Source: Pelagihabitans sp963710535
GTDB lineage: Bacteria > Bacteroidota > Bacteroidia > Flavobacteriales > Flavobacteriaceae
Direction of reading: 5' to 3'
Length of the DNA: 64,000 bases
Assembly (NCBI GenBank): GCA_963710535.1
Contig: CAVQAW010000008.1
Location: 1 to 64,000, forward strand
Position numbers and translations under genes: made by a program. The notes beneath the pieces were generated by a model that was given only the letters and a program-made list of their open reading frames with translations, was not told the origin of the DNA and did no database searches. Every line of letters starts with the position of its first letter. The first letter of the stretch is position 1. Positions 26,413-34,377 of this stretch are shown piece after piece.

Positions 26413-28752
26413 TTGAGCAATTTTATCGATGATCTCAACGACGCCCAAAAGGCCCCGGTTTTGCACAAAGACGGCCCATTAATGGTGATTGCCGGTGCGG
26501 GTTCGGGCAAAACCCGGGTGTTAACCTACCGCATTGCCCATTTGATGGCACAGGGGGTGGATGCCTTTAATATTCTGGCGCTTACTTTTACCAATAAGGC
26601 GGCGAGGGAAATGAAAAAGCGCATCGCCCATATCGTCGGAAGTTCTGAGGCGAAAAATCTGTGGATGGGAACCTTTCATTCCGTTTTCGCAAAATTACTG
26701 CGTTTCGATGGCAACAAACTGGGCTTCCCTAGTAATTTTACGATATACGACACCCAGGATTCACAGAGGCTAATTTCTTCGATCATTAAGGAAATGGGTC
26801 TTGATAAGGATATCTATAAATACAAACAGGTTCAGAACCGGATCTCCTCCTATAAAAACAGCTTGATCACCGTGAAGGCCTATTTCAACAATCCGGAATT
26901 GGTGGAGGCCGATGCCATGGCCAAACGGCCCCGGATGGGCGATATTTATCAGAACTATGTGGATCGTTGTTTTAAGGCGGGTGCGATGGACTTTGACGAT
27001 CTTTTGTTGCGGACCAATGAATTGCTGACACGATTTCCTGAGGTACTGATGAAGTATCAGGATCGGTTTCGCTATATCCTTGTCGACGAGTACCAAGACA
27101 CCAACCATTCACAATATCTCATCGTGAAGGCCTTGGCAGACAGGTATCAGAACATATGCGTGGTTGGCGATGACGCACAGAGCATCTACTCTTTTCGAGG
27201 GGCAAATATCACGAATATCCTCAACTTCCAACGCGATTACGATGATGTGGCAGTGTATAGGTTGGAACAGAATTACAGGTCTACCAAAAATATCGTGAAT
27301 GCTGCGAATTCGGTAATTGCCAAAAACAAGAACCAACTCGAAAAGGTTGTTTGGACCGCCAACGATGAAGGGGCGATGATAAAAATCCATCGGAGTCCGA
27401 CCGATGCCGAGGAAGGTCGCTATGTGGCCGGTTCAATCTGGGATAACCGAATGCAAAATCAAATGCCCAATGGCAATTTTGCCGTTTTGTACCGAACCAA
27501 TTCACAATCGAGATCGATCGAAGATGCCCTCCGAAAAAGGGATATTCCCTATCGAATCTATGGCGGACTTTCCTTTTATCAGCGAAAGGAAATAAAGGAT
27601 GTATTGTGCTACTTGAGATTGGTGGTGAACCCCAAGGACGAAGAAGCCCTGGTTAGGGTCATCAATTTCCCGGCCAGGGGCATCGGACAGACCACGATCG
27701 ATAAATTGGTAGTGGCCGCCAACCATTATAGCCGTTCCATTTTTGAGGTCATCGAAAATATTGATAAGATCGATCTGAAAATCAATTCTGGAACCAAAAC
27801 GAAGCTACGGGATTTCGTTACCATGATCAAGAGCTTCCAGATCATGAACCAAGGTTCGGATGCTTTTGTCCTTGCCGAGCATGTGGCCAAGAAAACAGGC
27901 ATCTTGCTCGAATTTAAAAAAGATGGGACCCCCGAAGGCATTGCCAGAATGGAGAACATAGAAGAATTGCTCAATGGGATAAAGGACTTTGTAGAAGGTC
28001 AGAAGGAATTGGCCGATGCCACTGGCGCGCTCAGCGAGTTTTTGGAAGATGTGGCCCTTGCGACCGATCTCGATAAAGATACCGGTGACGATGATCGCGT
28101 CGCTTTGATGACCATTCACTTGGCCAAGGGCTTGGAATTTCCCTATGTTTATATCGTAGGGATGGAAGAGGACCTGTTTCCGTCGGCAATGAGCATGAAT
28201 ACAAGAAGCGAGTTGGAAGAAGAACGCAGGCTATTCTATGTGGCGCTCACCCGTGCGGAAAAGCAGGCCTATCTTACCTATACCCAAAACCGCTACCGAT
28301 GGGGAAAATTGATCGATGCGGAGCCGAGCCGGTTTTTGGAAGAAATAGACGCCCAATTTGTGGAGAACCTAACACCATTGGATGCTGGATATCGTTACAG
28401 GCCCTTGATCGATTCGGATATCTTTGGGGAAGTTGACAAAAGCAAGCTCAGACAAGCGAAGCCAAGCAACGGAACACCGCCTACCACGATCAGGCCCAAT
28501 GAGAACCAATTGCGGAAATTGCGAAAAATGAAGCCCGAACTTTCAAGGCCTTTGGGCAATGCGAACACCATCGATCCGAACCTGCAAGAAGGAACTTTGG
28601 TGAACCATACCCGATTTGGAAGGGGAAAAGTACTGAAGGTAGAGGGCATGGGAAATGATAAAAAGGCAGAAATCCAATTCGCCCAGGGCGATATCAAGAA
28701 ATTGCTTTTAAGATTCGCTAAACTGGAAGTACTGAACAACGAAACCCGATAG
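26413..28752 (+). CDS. pcrA: ATP-dependent DNA helicase, UvrD/PcrA family
   Basis: This 3'-5' SF1A helicase works in nucleotide-excision repair and replication. Motifs: Q-motif LNDAQKAPV, Walker A AGAGSGKTRVLTYR, Ia ALTFTNKAAREM, II VDEYQDTNHSQY, III GDDAQSIYSFRGA, IV EQNYRS, V IHLAKGLEFPYVYIVG and VI VALTRAEKQAYLTY. A C-terminal Tudor-like region follows (GTLVNHTRFGRGKVLKVEG). The frame opens at a GTG (26347), but starting at the TTG at 26413 gives SNFIDDLNDAQKAPV, the usual N-terminus, and 779 residues, the usual flavobacterial length. No ATG is available there, so a TTG start is my choice. Confidence 0.93.
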   Translation: MSNFIDDLNDAQKAPVLHKDGPLMVIAGAGSGKTRVLTYRIAHLMAQGVDAFNILALTFTNKAAREMKKRIAHIVGSSEAKNLWMGTFHSVFAKLLRFDGNKLGFPSNFTIYDTQDSQRLISSIIKEMGLDKDIYKYKQVQNRISSYKNSLITVKAYFNNPELVEADAMAKRPRMGDIYQNYVDRCFKAGAMDFDDLLLRTNELLTRFPEVLMKYQDRFRYILVDEYQDTNHSQYLIVKALADRYQNICVVGDDAQSIYSFRGANITNILNFQRDYDDVAVYRLEQNYRSTKNIVNAANSVIAKNKNQLEKVVWTANDEGAMIKIHRSPTDAEEGRYVAGSIWDNRMQNQMPNGNFAVLYRTNSQSRSIEDALRKRDIPYRIYGGLSFYQRKEIKDVLCYLRLVVNPKDEEALVRVINFPARGIGQTTIDKLVVAANHYSRSIFEVIENIDKIDLKINSGTKTKLRDFVTMIKSFQIMNQGSDAFVLAEHVAKKTGILLEFKKDGTPEGIARMENIEELLNGIKDFVEGQKELADATGALSEFLEDVALATDLDKDTGDDDRVALMTIHLAKGLEFPYVYIVGMEEDLFPSAMSMNTRSELEEERRLFYVALTRAEKQAYLTYTQNRYRWGKLIDAEPSRFLEEIDAQFVENLTPLDAGYRYRPLIDSDIFGEVDKSKLRQAKPSNGTPPTTIRPNENQLRKLRKMKPELSRPLGNANTIDPNLQEGTLVNHTRFGRGKVLKVEGMGNDKKAEIQFAQGDIKKLLLRFAKLEVLNNETR

Positions 28753-28787
28753 GAGAAATAGTATCAAAACTGATTAATTACCCTTAT

Positions 28788-29690
28788 ATGATGAAAAAGT
28801 TTAAAGATTTACGCCTCAGGTTTTTAATGGCCATTCCTTTTACAACCCTATGTATCGCATGCAGCAGTTCGGGCAGTGATGCCATTGCGCAAGACGACAC
28901 TCCTCCAGCGCCGGAAAATGAAGTTTTGCCCGATGTATTCGCACCAGATTATTGGGACAATGCCGAATTGGTATGGAAAGACGATTTTGACGGAGACGCC
29001 TTGTCAACCGAAAATTGGACTTTTGAAACCGGGGCGAACGGTTGGGGCAATAACGAATGGCAAGACTATGTGGCGAACGATAATGTGGAAGTGAGCAACG
29101 GCACCTTGAAGATCATGGCCAAAAAAGTGGGAAGCGGCCAAAAAACCGGTGATTATACCTCAACTAGGCTGAACAGCAAAAATTCGTTCATGTTCGGCAG
29201 GATGGAAATCAGGGCAAAGATCCCCGATGACAAGGGAAAAGGAATATGGCCCGCACTCTGGATGCTGGGCAACGATATACAAACGGTAGGTTGGCCCGCT
29301 TGTGGGGAAATCGATATCATGGAATATGTGAGTTATGACCCCAATAACGTGCACTTCTCAATACACAGTACGGCCAATAACCATGTGATTGGTACCCAGG
29401 TCACTTCCGGCCCGGTGGAGCTGATGACCATCGAGGAAGAATTCCACAACTACGGGATATTGTGGACCAATAAGTATTTGAAGTTTTATATCGATGACAT
29501 CGATAACGTACAGCTTACCTTTTTTAGGCCAGTGACTTCCAGTGTAGAAAATTGGCCTTTTTCCAAACCTTTCTATTTTCTGATGAATATCGCCGTGGGA
29601 GGAAATTGGGGTGGACTGGAAGGGGTAGATGATTCTATTTTTCCTGCGACCATGGAAGTCGATTATGTTCATGTGTACCAGGTGAAATAA
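28788..29690 (+). CDS. GH16 family endo-beta-1,3-glucanase (laminarinase-like) lipoprotein
   Basis: It is predicted to cut laminarin-type beta-1,3-glucan at the cell surface. A lipoprotein signal ends with LCIAC (C25), followed by SSSGSD and an acidic, proline-rich linker that could act as a surface-export signal. The GH16 domain (about 50-300) has WKDDFDGD near its start, GIWPALWML, and the catalytic ExDxxE as GEIDIMEYV (E174, D176, E179). The C-terminal end is FLMNIAVGGNWGG ... MEVDYVHVYQVK. No SusC/SusD pair or other carbohydrate enzyme is adjacent, so this is a lone enzyme rather than a polysaccharide utilisation locus. It begins 35 bp after pcrA. Confidence 0.93.
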   Translation: MMKKFKDLRLRFLMAIPFTTLCIACSSSGSDAIAQDDTPPAPENEVLPDVFAPDYWDNAELVWKDDFDGDALSTENWTFETGANGWGNNEWQDYVANDNVEVSNGTLKIMAKKVGSGQKTGDYTSTRLNSKNSFMFGRMEIRAKIPDDKGKGIWPALWMLGNDIQTVGWPACGEIDIMEYVSYDPNNVHFSIHSTANNHVIGTQVTSGPVELMTIEEEFHNYGILWTNKYLKFYIDDIDNVQLTFFRPVTSSVENWPFSKPFYFLMNIAVGGNWGGLEGVDDSIFPATMEVDYVHVYQVK

Positions 29691-29788
29691 AAATTTCAAA
29701 CAACGGGGGTTGGTCCAGCAAAGTTGTTGGGCAATGCGTTGCGGTCAAAAGTTCCGTACGATATAAATCCCTTATCAAGGTTTACGAA

Positions 29789-30412
29789 ATGGCCAGTTTT
29801 ATAAAGATTTACGAGGAAAATCCAAATCCCAAGGAAATCGCCAGGGTTGTAGAGGTCTTACGCAAGGGCGGGCTGGTAATCTATCCAACCGATACCGTAT
29901 ATGGCTTGGGCTGCGATATCACCAATACCAAGGCGTTGGAGAAGATTGCACGGATAAAGGGTATTAAACTCGACAAGGCCAATTGGTCGTTTATCTGTGC
30001 CGATCTGAGCAATCTTTCCGATTATGTGCGGCAGATTGATACCGCTACCTTTAAAATTCTAAAAAGGGCCCTTCCGGGACCATATACCTTTATTTTGCCG
30101 GGGAACAACAACCTCCCAAAAGAGTTCAAAAAGAAAAAAACCGTGGGAATCAGGATTCCCGAGAACAAGATAGCCCATGCATTGGTGCAAGCCCTTGGCA
30201 ATCCAATCATTTCAACTTCGATTCACGATGAAGACGAGCTTTTGGAATATACCACCGACCCAGAACTGATTTATGAGAAATGGGAAAAGTTGGTCGACGT
30301 GGTCATCGATGGGGGGTATGGGGGCAATGTGGCCTCCACCGTTATCGATCTTTCGGAAGGCGAACCATCGGTATTGAGAGAAGGGAAAGGGAGTTTGGAC
30401 GTCTTGTCGTGA
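29789..30412 (+). CDS. Sua5/YciO/YrdC-family threonylcarbamoyl-AMP synthase-like protein
   Basis: TsaC-type enzymes make threonylcarbamoyl-adenylate for the t6A37 modification of tRNA. The 207 residues consist of one YrdC-like domain. Near the N-terminus is GGLVIYPTDTVYGLGCDITN, followed by KANWSFICADLSN, PGPYTFILP, VGIRIPE and STVIDLSEGEPSVLREGKG at the end. It lacks the Sua5 C-terminal domain. It is closer in pattern to the YciO branch, in which the t6A role is less certain, so I give no symbol. A strong bidirectional terminator follows. Confidence 0.85.
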   Translation: MASFIKIYEENPNPKEIARVVEVLRKGGLVIYPTDTVYGLGCDITNTKALEKIARIKGIKLDKANWSFICADLSNLSDYVRQIDTATFKILKRALPGPYTFILPGNNNLPKEFKKKKTVGIRIPENKIAHALVQALGNPIISTSIHDEDELLEYTTDPELIYEKWEKLVDVVIDGGYGGNVASTVIDLSEGEPSVLREGKGSLDVLS

Positions 30413-30472
30413 ACCGCATATGATCCGAATTCACCGGAAAGGGATATGGCAACCCATCAATTCAATTATGAC

Positions 30473-30505
30473 AAAAAAAAGTGCGCCGACTGGCGCACTT
30501 TTAAT
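30473..30505. terminator. Bidirectional rho-independent terminator
   Basis: An 11-bp perfect stem, AAAAGTGCGCC (30477-30487) and GGCGCACTTTT (30492-30502) with a GACT loop, is flanked by an A-tract on the left and T-rich sequence on the right. It lies between the Sua5-like gene (plus) and the OmpA gene (minus), and can stop both. Confidence 0.9.
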
Positions 30506-30522
30506 TTAAGGGATTCTAACTT

Positions 30523-31374
30523 TTATTTGTTGATCGCAGGGTCTTTCATACCTTCTTCGATCATGCTATAAAACTGATCTAATTTTGGAAGCACCACGAT
30601 ACGGGTTCTTCTGTTCTTCGATTTATCGGTCGGTGATACGGGAATGTATTCGGCACGTCCTGCAGCGGTCATACGTTTAGGATCGACCTTGTAATCGTTT
30701 TGTAGGATACGAACAACGGCTGTCGCTCTTTTAACACTAAGGTCCCAATTGTCAAGCAATACTCCGCTTCGGTAAGGGACATCGTCGGTATGGCCTTCGA
30801 CCATGAACTCGAAATCGGGTTTGTTATTGACCACTTGTGCCACTTTGCCCAAAACTTCCTTGGCCCTGTTGGTAATGTTGTAGCTTCCGCTGCTGAACAA
30901 CAGTTTATCGGAGATGGAAACAAATACCACACCTTTTTCGACACTGATTTCGATATCTTCGTCATCCAAATTGCCAAGTACGCCTTTCAAACTCTGCACT
31001 AAAGAAAGGTTTACGGAATCCCTGCGGGTAATGGCATCTTGCAACTTTCTGATGGTAAGGTCCTTTTCTTGAAGGCTTTCCAATGATTTCTCAAGGTTCT
31101 CGGCACCTTTGGTAGTAAGGGTGGTGAGGTTGCCCATATTGTTGATCAAATCCTGATTGTTGGCTTTAAGGAAAGCGTTTTGGTCTTCCAATGTCTTCAT
31201 TCTTGAAGTAGCAGTCGCTTTTTCTTCAAGACAGGTGTTCAACTTTACCGTAGCTGAATTCAATAGGTCTTGTGTTTCTTTGGCTTTGGCTTCCAAATCG
31301 GAATACTTCTTTTGTGATACACAAGAGGAAAGTAGTAACGCGATTCCAAAAAAGCCTAATACGATTTTTCTCAT
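30523..31374 (-). CDS. OmpA-family peptidoglycan-binding lipoprotein with coiled coil
   Basis: This outer-membrane lipoprotein anchors the envelope to murein. Residues 1-18 form a lipoprotein signal ending LLSSC. A coiled coil (about 25-125, KYSDLEAKAKETQDLL onward) precedes an OmpA/MotB domain with the binding motif FMVEGHTDDVPYR, DNWDLSVKRATAVVRIL, AAGRAEYIPV and the arginine motif KNRRTRIVV. Length 283. A degenerate paralogue lies 6 kb away at 23367-24167. A match to the -7 consensus is found upstream at 31435-31442. Confidence 0.92.
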   Translation of the reverse strand: MRKIVLGFFGIALLLSSCVSQKKYSDLEAKAKETQDLLNSATVKLNTCLEEKATATSRMKTLEDQNAFLKANNQDLINNMGNLTTLTTKGAENLEKSLESLQEKDLTIRKLQDAITRRDSVNLSLVQSLKGVLGNLDDEDIEISVEKGVVFVSISDKLLFSSGSYNITNRAKEVLGKVAQVVNNKPDFEFMVEGHTDDVPYRSGVLLDNWDLSVKRATAVVRILQNDYKVDPKRMTAAGRAEYIPVSPTDKSKNRRTRIVVLPKLDQFYSMIEEGMKDPAINK

Positions 31375-31434
31375 AGTTCTCTAAGGATTAAATTTAAGGA
31401 TTGTTATTTGTTCAAAATTGGTTAAATCAAGCGG

Positions 31435-31442
31435 CAAAATTA
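31435..31442 (-). promoter_or_regulatory. -7 element (TAATTTTG) for the OmpA lipoprotein gene
   Basis: On the minus strand TAATTTTG matches TAnnTTTG exactly, about 60 bp before the ATG. A TTTG (31467-31470) lies 24 bases further upstream, slightly more than the usual spacing. Confidence 0.4.
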
Positions 31443-31475
31443 GATAATAAGTAATCGGTGCCGCCCCAAAATTAG

Positions 31476-32477
31476 TTAATCTTTTACTAATTTGTTAAAA
31501 TCAGTTACCCTATGTACGAAGTGTGACCACACAATGGATTTAACCAAGGCATATTTTTTGACATAATTGGTTTTTTCACGCTTGCGGTACATCTTTCCGA
31601 ACTGTCTGTAAAAACTGAGGTGTGCCCGTAAAATGGCGGCGCAATGGTTGAATTTGAATTGGGCAATGAATCGAAGTGCGGCCAGTCCGTCGAGCATGAG
31701 GCGGATGAAAATAATTACGAAAGCCTTGGGCCTTGGTACATTTTTGGTGATGGTGAACAGGGAATTCCTAAAATTAAGATAGGTTTTTTTTGGGTTCATG
31801 TTGCTGAGTGTTGAACCTCCGAGATGGTACACGGTCGAATGCCCGATATAAAAAACCTTATATCCATGGTTCTGTGCACGCCAACACAGGTCTACTTCCT
31901 CTTGGTGGGCAAAATAGTCTTCATCGAACCCTCCCAATATATCGAAAACCGATTTCCTGATGAACATACAGGCACCGGTTGCCCAAAAAATTTCCCTGGT
32001 ATCATCGTATTGGCCCTTGTCTTTTTCCAGGGCCTGGAAAATACGTCCGCGGCAAAATGGGTATCCCAACTGGTCGATAAACCCTCCGGCGGCCCCGGCA
32101 TACTCGAAATGGTCCTGTTTTAAAAGGTCCAATATTTTGGGCTGTGCGATGGCCACGTCGGGCCTTTGGGCGAATAGTTCCAATATAGGCCGAAGCCAAT
32201 GTTCGGTGACCTCGACATCTGAGTTCAGCAAACAGAATAAATCGGCCCGTACCTGTTTCAAAGCTTCATTGTAGCCTTTGGCAAACCCTCCGTTGCTGGC
32301 ATTCTGAATGATTTTTACCATGGGGAAATTCTGCTGTACAAAAGCGACCGAGCCATCGGTCGAATCATTATCGGCCAAATAGATATCTGCTTGGGCCGAA
32401 TATTGAACCACGGAAGGAAGATATTGCTCAAGCAGTATTTCCCCGTTCCAGTTGAGTATGACGATGGCGACTTTCAA
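31476..32477 (-). CDS. Glycosyltransferase family 2 (rhamnosyl-transferase-like)
   Basis: This cytosolic GT-A enzyme adds a sugar during envelope glycan assembly. The 333 residues start with VAIVILNWNGEILLEQYLPSV. The nucleotide-binding acidic pair appears in LADNDSTDGSV and the DxD-like metal site in LLNSDVEV. WATGACMFIRKSVFDILGGFDEDYF is the acceptor-side signature. The basic C-terminal part (FRNSLFTITKNVPRPKAFVI) may sit on the membrane. Donor and acceptor are unknown. It ends facing the OmpA gene and lies 12 bp downstream of the HsdR-N-like gene on the same strand. Confidence 0.88.
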   Translation of the reverse strand: MKVAIVILNWNGEILLEQYLPSVVQYSAQADIYLADNDSTDGSVAFVQQNFPMVKIIQNASNGGFAKGYNEALKQVRADLFCLLNSDVEVTEHWLRPILELFAQRPDVAIAQPKILDLLKQDHFEYAGAAGGFIDQLGYPFCRGRIFQALEKDKGQYDDTREIFWATGACMFIRKSVFDILGGFDEDYFAHQEEVDLCWRAQNHGYKVFYIGHSTVYHLGGSTLSNMNPKKTYLNFRNSLFTITKNVPRPKAFVIIFIRLMLDGLAALRFIAQFKFNHCAAILRAHLSFYRQFGKMYRKREKTNYVKKYALVKSIVWSHFVHRVTDFNKLVKD

Positions 32478-32489
32478 AACGATGGCAAA

Positions 32490-32936
32490 TTAACGGCGAA
32501 ATTCAGGAACATCTTTTATAAAATCATATTTTTCTTGTGCATAGTCCATTCGACAATAAAAATGGTCTATGCCGTTGGTCACCATGAGGAGCTGCGCATT
32601 GAGTTTCATGTTATAACGGGCGATTTGGTCGAAGACCTGCTGATCGATGTTCACGGAAGGCGCCTTGCATTCCACCAACAGATCGATTTGGCCTCTGGAA
32701 TTATAGATGACCACATCATATCGTTTTTTGATGGCGTTGACAGTCAATTGTTTCTCCACATTGATCAGGCTTTTGGGATACTTTTTATCTTCCATCAGAT
32801 AATGCAGAACGTGCTGTCTTACCCATTCTTCGGGCTGTAACACTACAAACTTTTTGCGGATGACATCAAAAATATGGATTTTATTTTCGCTACTTTTGAG
32901 CCGAAAGCCATAGTTGGGAAAATTGAGCGCTTGCAT
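32490..32936 (-). CDS. Stand-alone HsdR N-terminal-like nuclease domain protein
   Basis: It resembles the N-terminal nuclease domain of type I restriction R subunits but has no helicase and no HsdM/HsdS partners here. The ATG at 32936 gives 148 residues; the longer frame upstream overlaps holA and is a shadow. The PD-(D/E)xK-type core is visible as RYDVVIYNSRGQIDLLVECKAP, with the D and the E-C-K pair in place. QPEEWVRQHVLHYL and YNMKLNAQLLMVTNG flank it. The start is 27 bp from the divergent holA start. As far as I know this neighbourhood recurs in Bacteroidota; the role is not established. Confidence 0.82.
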   Translation of the reverse strand: MQALNFPNYGFRLKSSENKIHIFDVIRKKFVVLQPEEWVRQHVLHYLMEDKKYPKSLINVEKQLTVNAIKKRYDVVIYNSRGQIDLLVECKAPSVNIDQQVFDQIARYNMKLNAQLLMVTNGIDHFYCRMDYAQEKYDFIKDVPEFRR

Positions 32937-32963
32937 GGCGCAAATTTGATGATTTTTTTTGGG

Positions 32964-33965
32964 ATGGATGATGTAAAACAAATCGTAGAAGACATACGCA
33001 AGGGAAAAATCAGTCCCATTTACTTCCTTCATGGGGAAGAAGCCTACTATATCGACCGGATTGCGGAATTCATCGAAAAGAACGTGCTTGAGGAAAGTGA
33101 AAGGAGTTTCAACCAAATGACCCTCTATGGCAAGGAGGTGGGGATCGAAGACATCGTCGGCAATGCCAAAAGATACCCCATGATGGCCGAACGACAGGTA
33201 ATTATCGTAAAAGAGGCGCAACATCTATCGAGGACCATCGAGAGCCTATTACCCTATGCCCAACATCCCCAGCCATCGACCGTGCTGGTCATTTGTTACA
33301 AGTACAAAAAGCTTGATAGAAGAAAGAAACTCTACAAGGCCATCCAAAAAACAGGATTGTTGTTCGAGAGCAAAAAACTCTACGAAAATCAAGTCGCCGA
33401 TTGGATCCGAAAAACCCTCTCGGCCAAAGGGTATCGCATCGCCCCGGAAGCCGCAGCGCTTTTGGTCGAATGCCTGGGCACCGATTTGAGCAGGATCCAC
33501 AGCGAGCTGGAAAAGTTAAAGTTGGTGCTGCCCGCCAATACCGAAATCAACCCCGATCTCATTGAAGAACATATCGGTATCAGCAAAGAATTCAACAACT
33601 TCGAATTAAAAAAGGCCATAGGGGAACGCAATGTGTTCAAGGCAACCCGCATCATCAATTATTTCGCCCAAAACCCGAAAGACAATCCTTTTTTGCTCAC
33701 CGTAAGTCTGTTGCATTCCTTTTTTACCCAATTGCTTCAATACCATGGCTTGCAGGACCACTCTCCGAAAAACGTGGCCACGGTTTTGAGGGTCAACCCT
33801 TTTTTCGTTTCGGAGTATCAGATCGCGGCAAAAAATTATCCGATGAAAAAGGTAAGCCAAACCATTTCCAATCTAAGGGAAATGGACCTCAAGGGAAAAG
33901 GGGTAGGGGCCAATGCGCTTTCCCAGTCCGATCTTTTGAAGGAACTACTGGTCAAGATCATCTGA
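32964..33965 (+). CDS. holA: DNA polymerase III, delta subunit
   Basis: HolA opens the sliding clamp as part of the clamp loader. The ATG at 32964 gives 333 residues (MDDVKQIVEDIRKGKISP), the normal length and N-terminus; frames opening at 32874 would overlap the divergent gene. The AAA+-like fold shows PIYFLHGEEAYYIDRI in place of a true Walker A, FNQMTLYGKEV, MMAERQVIIVKEAQ, and a helical C-terminal collar (KDNPFLLTVSLLHSFFTQLLQY). Its TGA (33963-33965) directly abuts the stop of the convergent DoxX gene. Confidence 0.93.
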   Translation: MDDVKQIVEDIRKGKISPIYFLHGEEAYYIDRIAEFIEKNVLEESERSFNQMTLYGKEVGIEDIVGNAKRYPMMAERQVIIVKEAQHLSRTIESLLPYAQHPQPSTVLVICYKYKKLDRRKKLYKAIQKTGLLFESKKLYENQVADWIRKTLSAKGYRIAPEAAALLVECLGTDLSRIHSELEKLKLVLPANTEINPDLIEEHIGISKEFNNFELKKAIGERNVFKATRIINYFAQNPKDNPFLLTVSLLHSFFTQLLQYHGLQDHSPKNVATVLRVNPFFVSEYQIAAKNYPMKKVSQTISNLREMDLKGKGVGANALSQSDLLKELLVKII

Positions 33966-34346
33966 TTATTTACGATCCAAACTGTATTTGCCGGGGCCCA
34001 AAAGAATGATCGCCACAAAACAAGCGAGAAACAGGAATGCCTTTTCCTTGACCGCGAAGGGATCCGAGGCGTGTACGATAAAGCCGGCAACGACCATGGT
34101 CAAAGCCGTGGGCACGGCAAACCAGCGGGTCCTGTAACCCAATATCACAAAAATCGGACATACCAATTCCCCGATCGTGGCCAGGAACAATGAGGGCACC
34201 GGACCAATCCCAATGGGATCGCCGAATTCGATGGGCAGTCCGCCTATAAGTTTTTGAAATTTTGGGATGCCATGGGTGAGCATCATCACGGAGGGGGCGA
34301 TTCGCAAAACCGCAAGACCCAAATTTTTGGTAAGGTCGTTTGCCAT
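33966..34346 (-). CDS. DoxX-family membrane protein
   Basis: This is a four-helix inner-membrane protein of 126 residues. It has LAVLRIAPSVMMLTHGIPKFQKL in helix 1 (conserved H-G-PK), PVPSLFLATIGELVCPIFVILG in helix 2, then AVPTALTMVVAGFIVHAS and AFLFLACFVAIILLGPGKYSLDR. DoxX/SURF4-like proteins are linked to redox or quinone processes, but no specific reaction is known for this one. The stop codon is immediately next to the holA stop, with no gap. Confidence 0.88.
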   Translation of the reverse strand: MANDLTKNLGLAVLRIAPSVMMLTHGIPKFQKLIGGLPIEFGDPIGIGPVPSLFLATIGELVCPIFVILGYRTRWFAVPTALTMVVAGFIVHASDPFAVKEKAFLFLACFVAIILLGPGKYSLDRK

Positions 34347-34377
34347 AGCAGTTCAAATTGAAATGAGGTAGACAAAG

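Noticed and set aside
28788..29690. Polysaccharide utilisation locus around the GH16 gene
   Set aside because: No SusC, SusD, sulfatase or second glycoside hydrolase is near; the neighbours are a helicase and a Sua5-like gene.
32490..32936. HsdR-N domain protein as part of a restriction system
   Set aside because: There is no hsdM, hsdS or helicase nearby; the neighbours are housekeeping genes.
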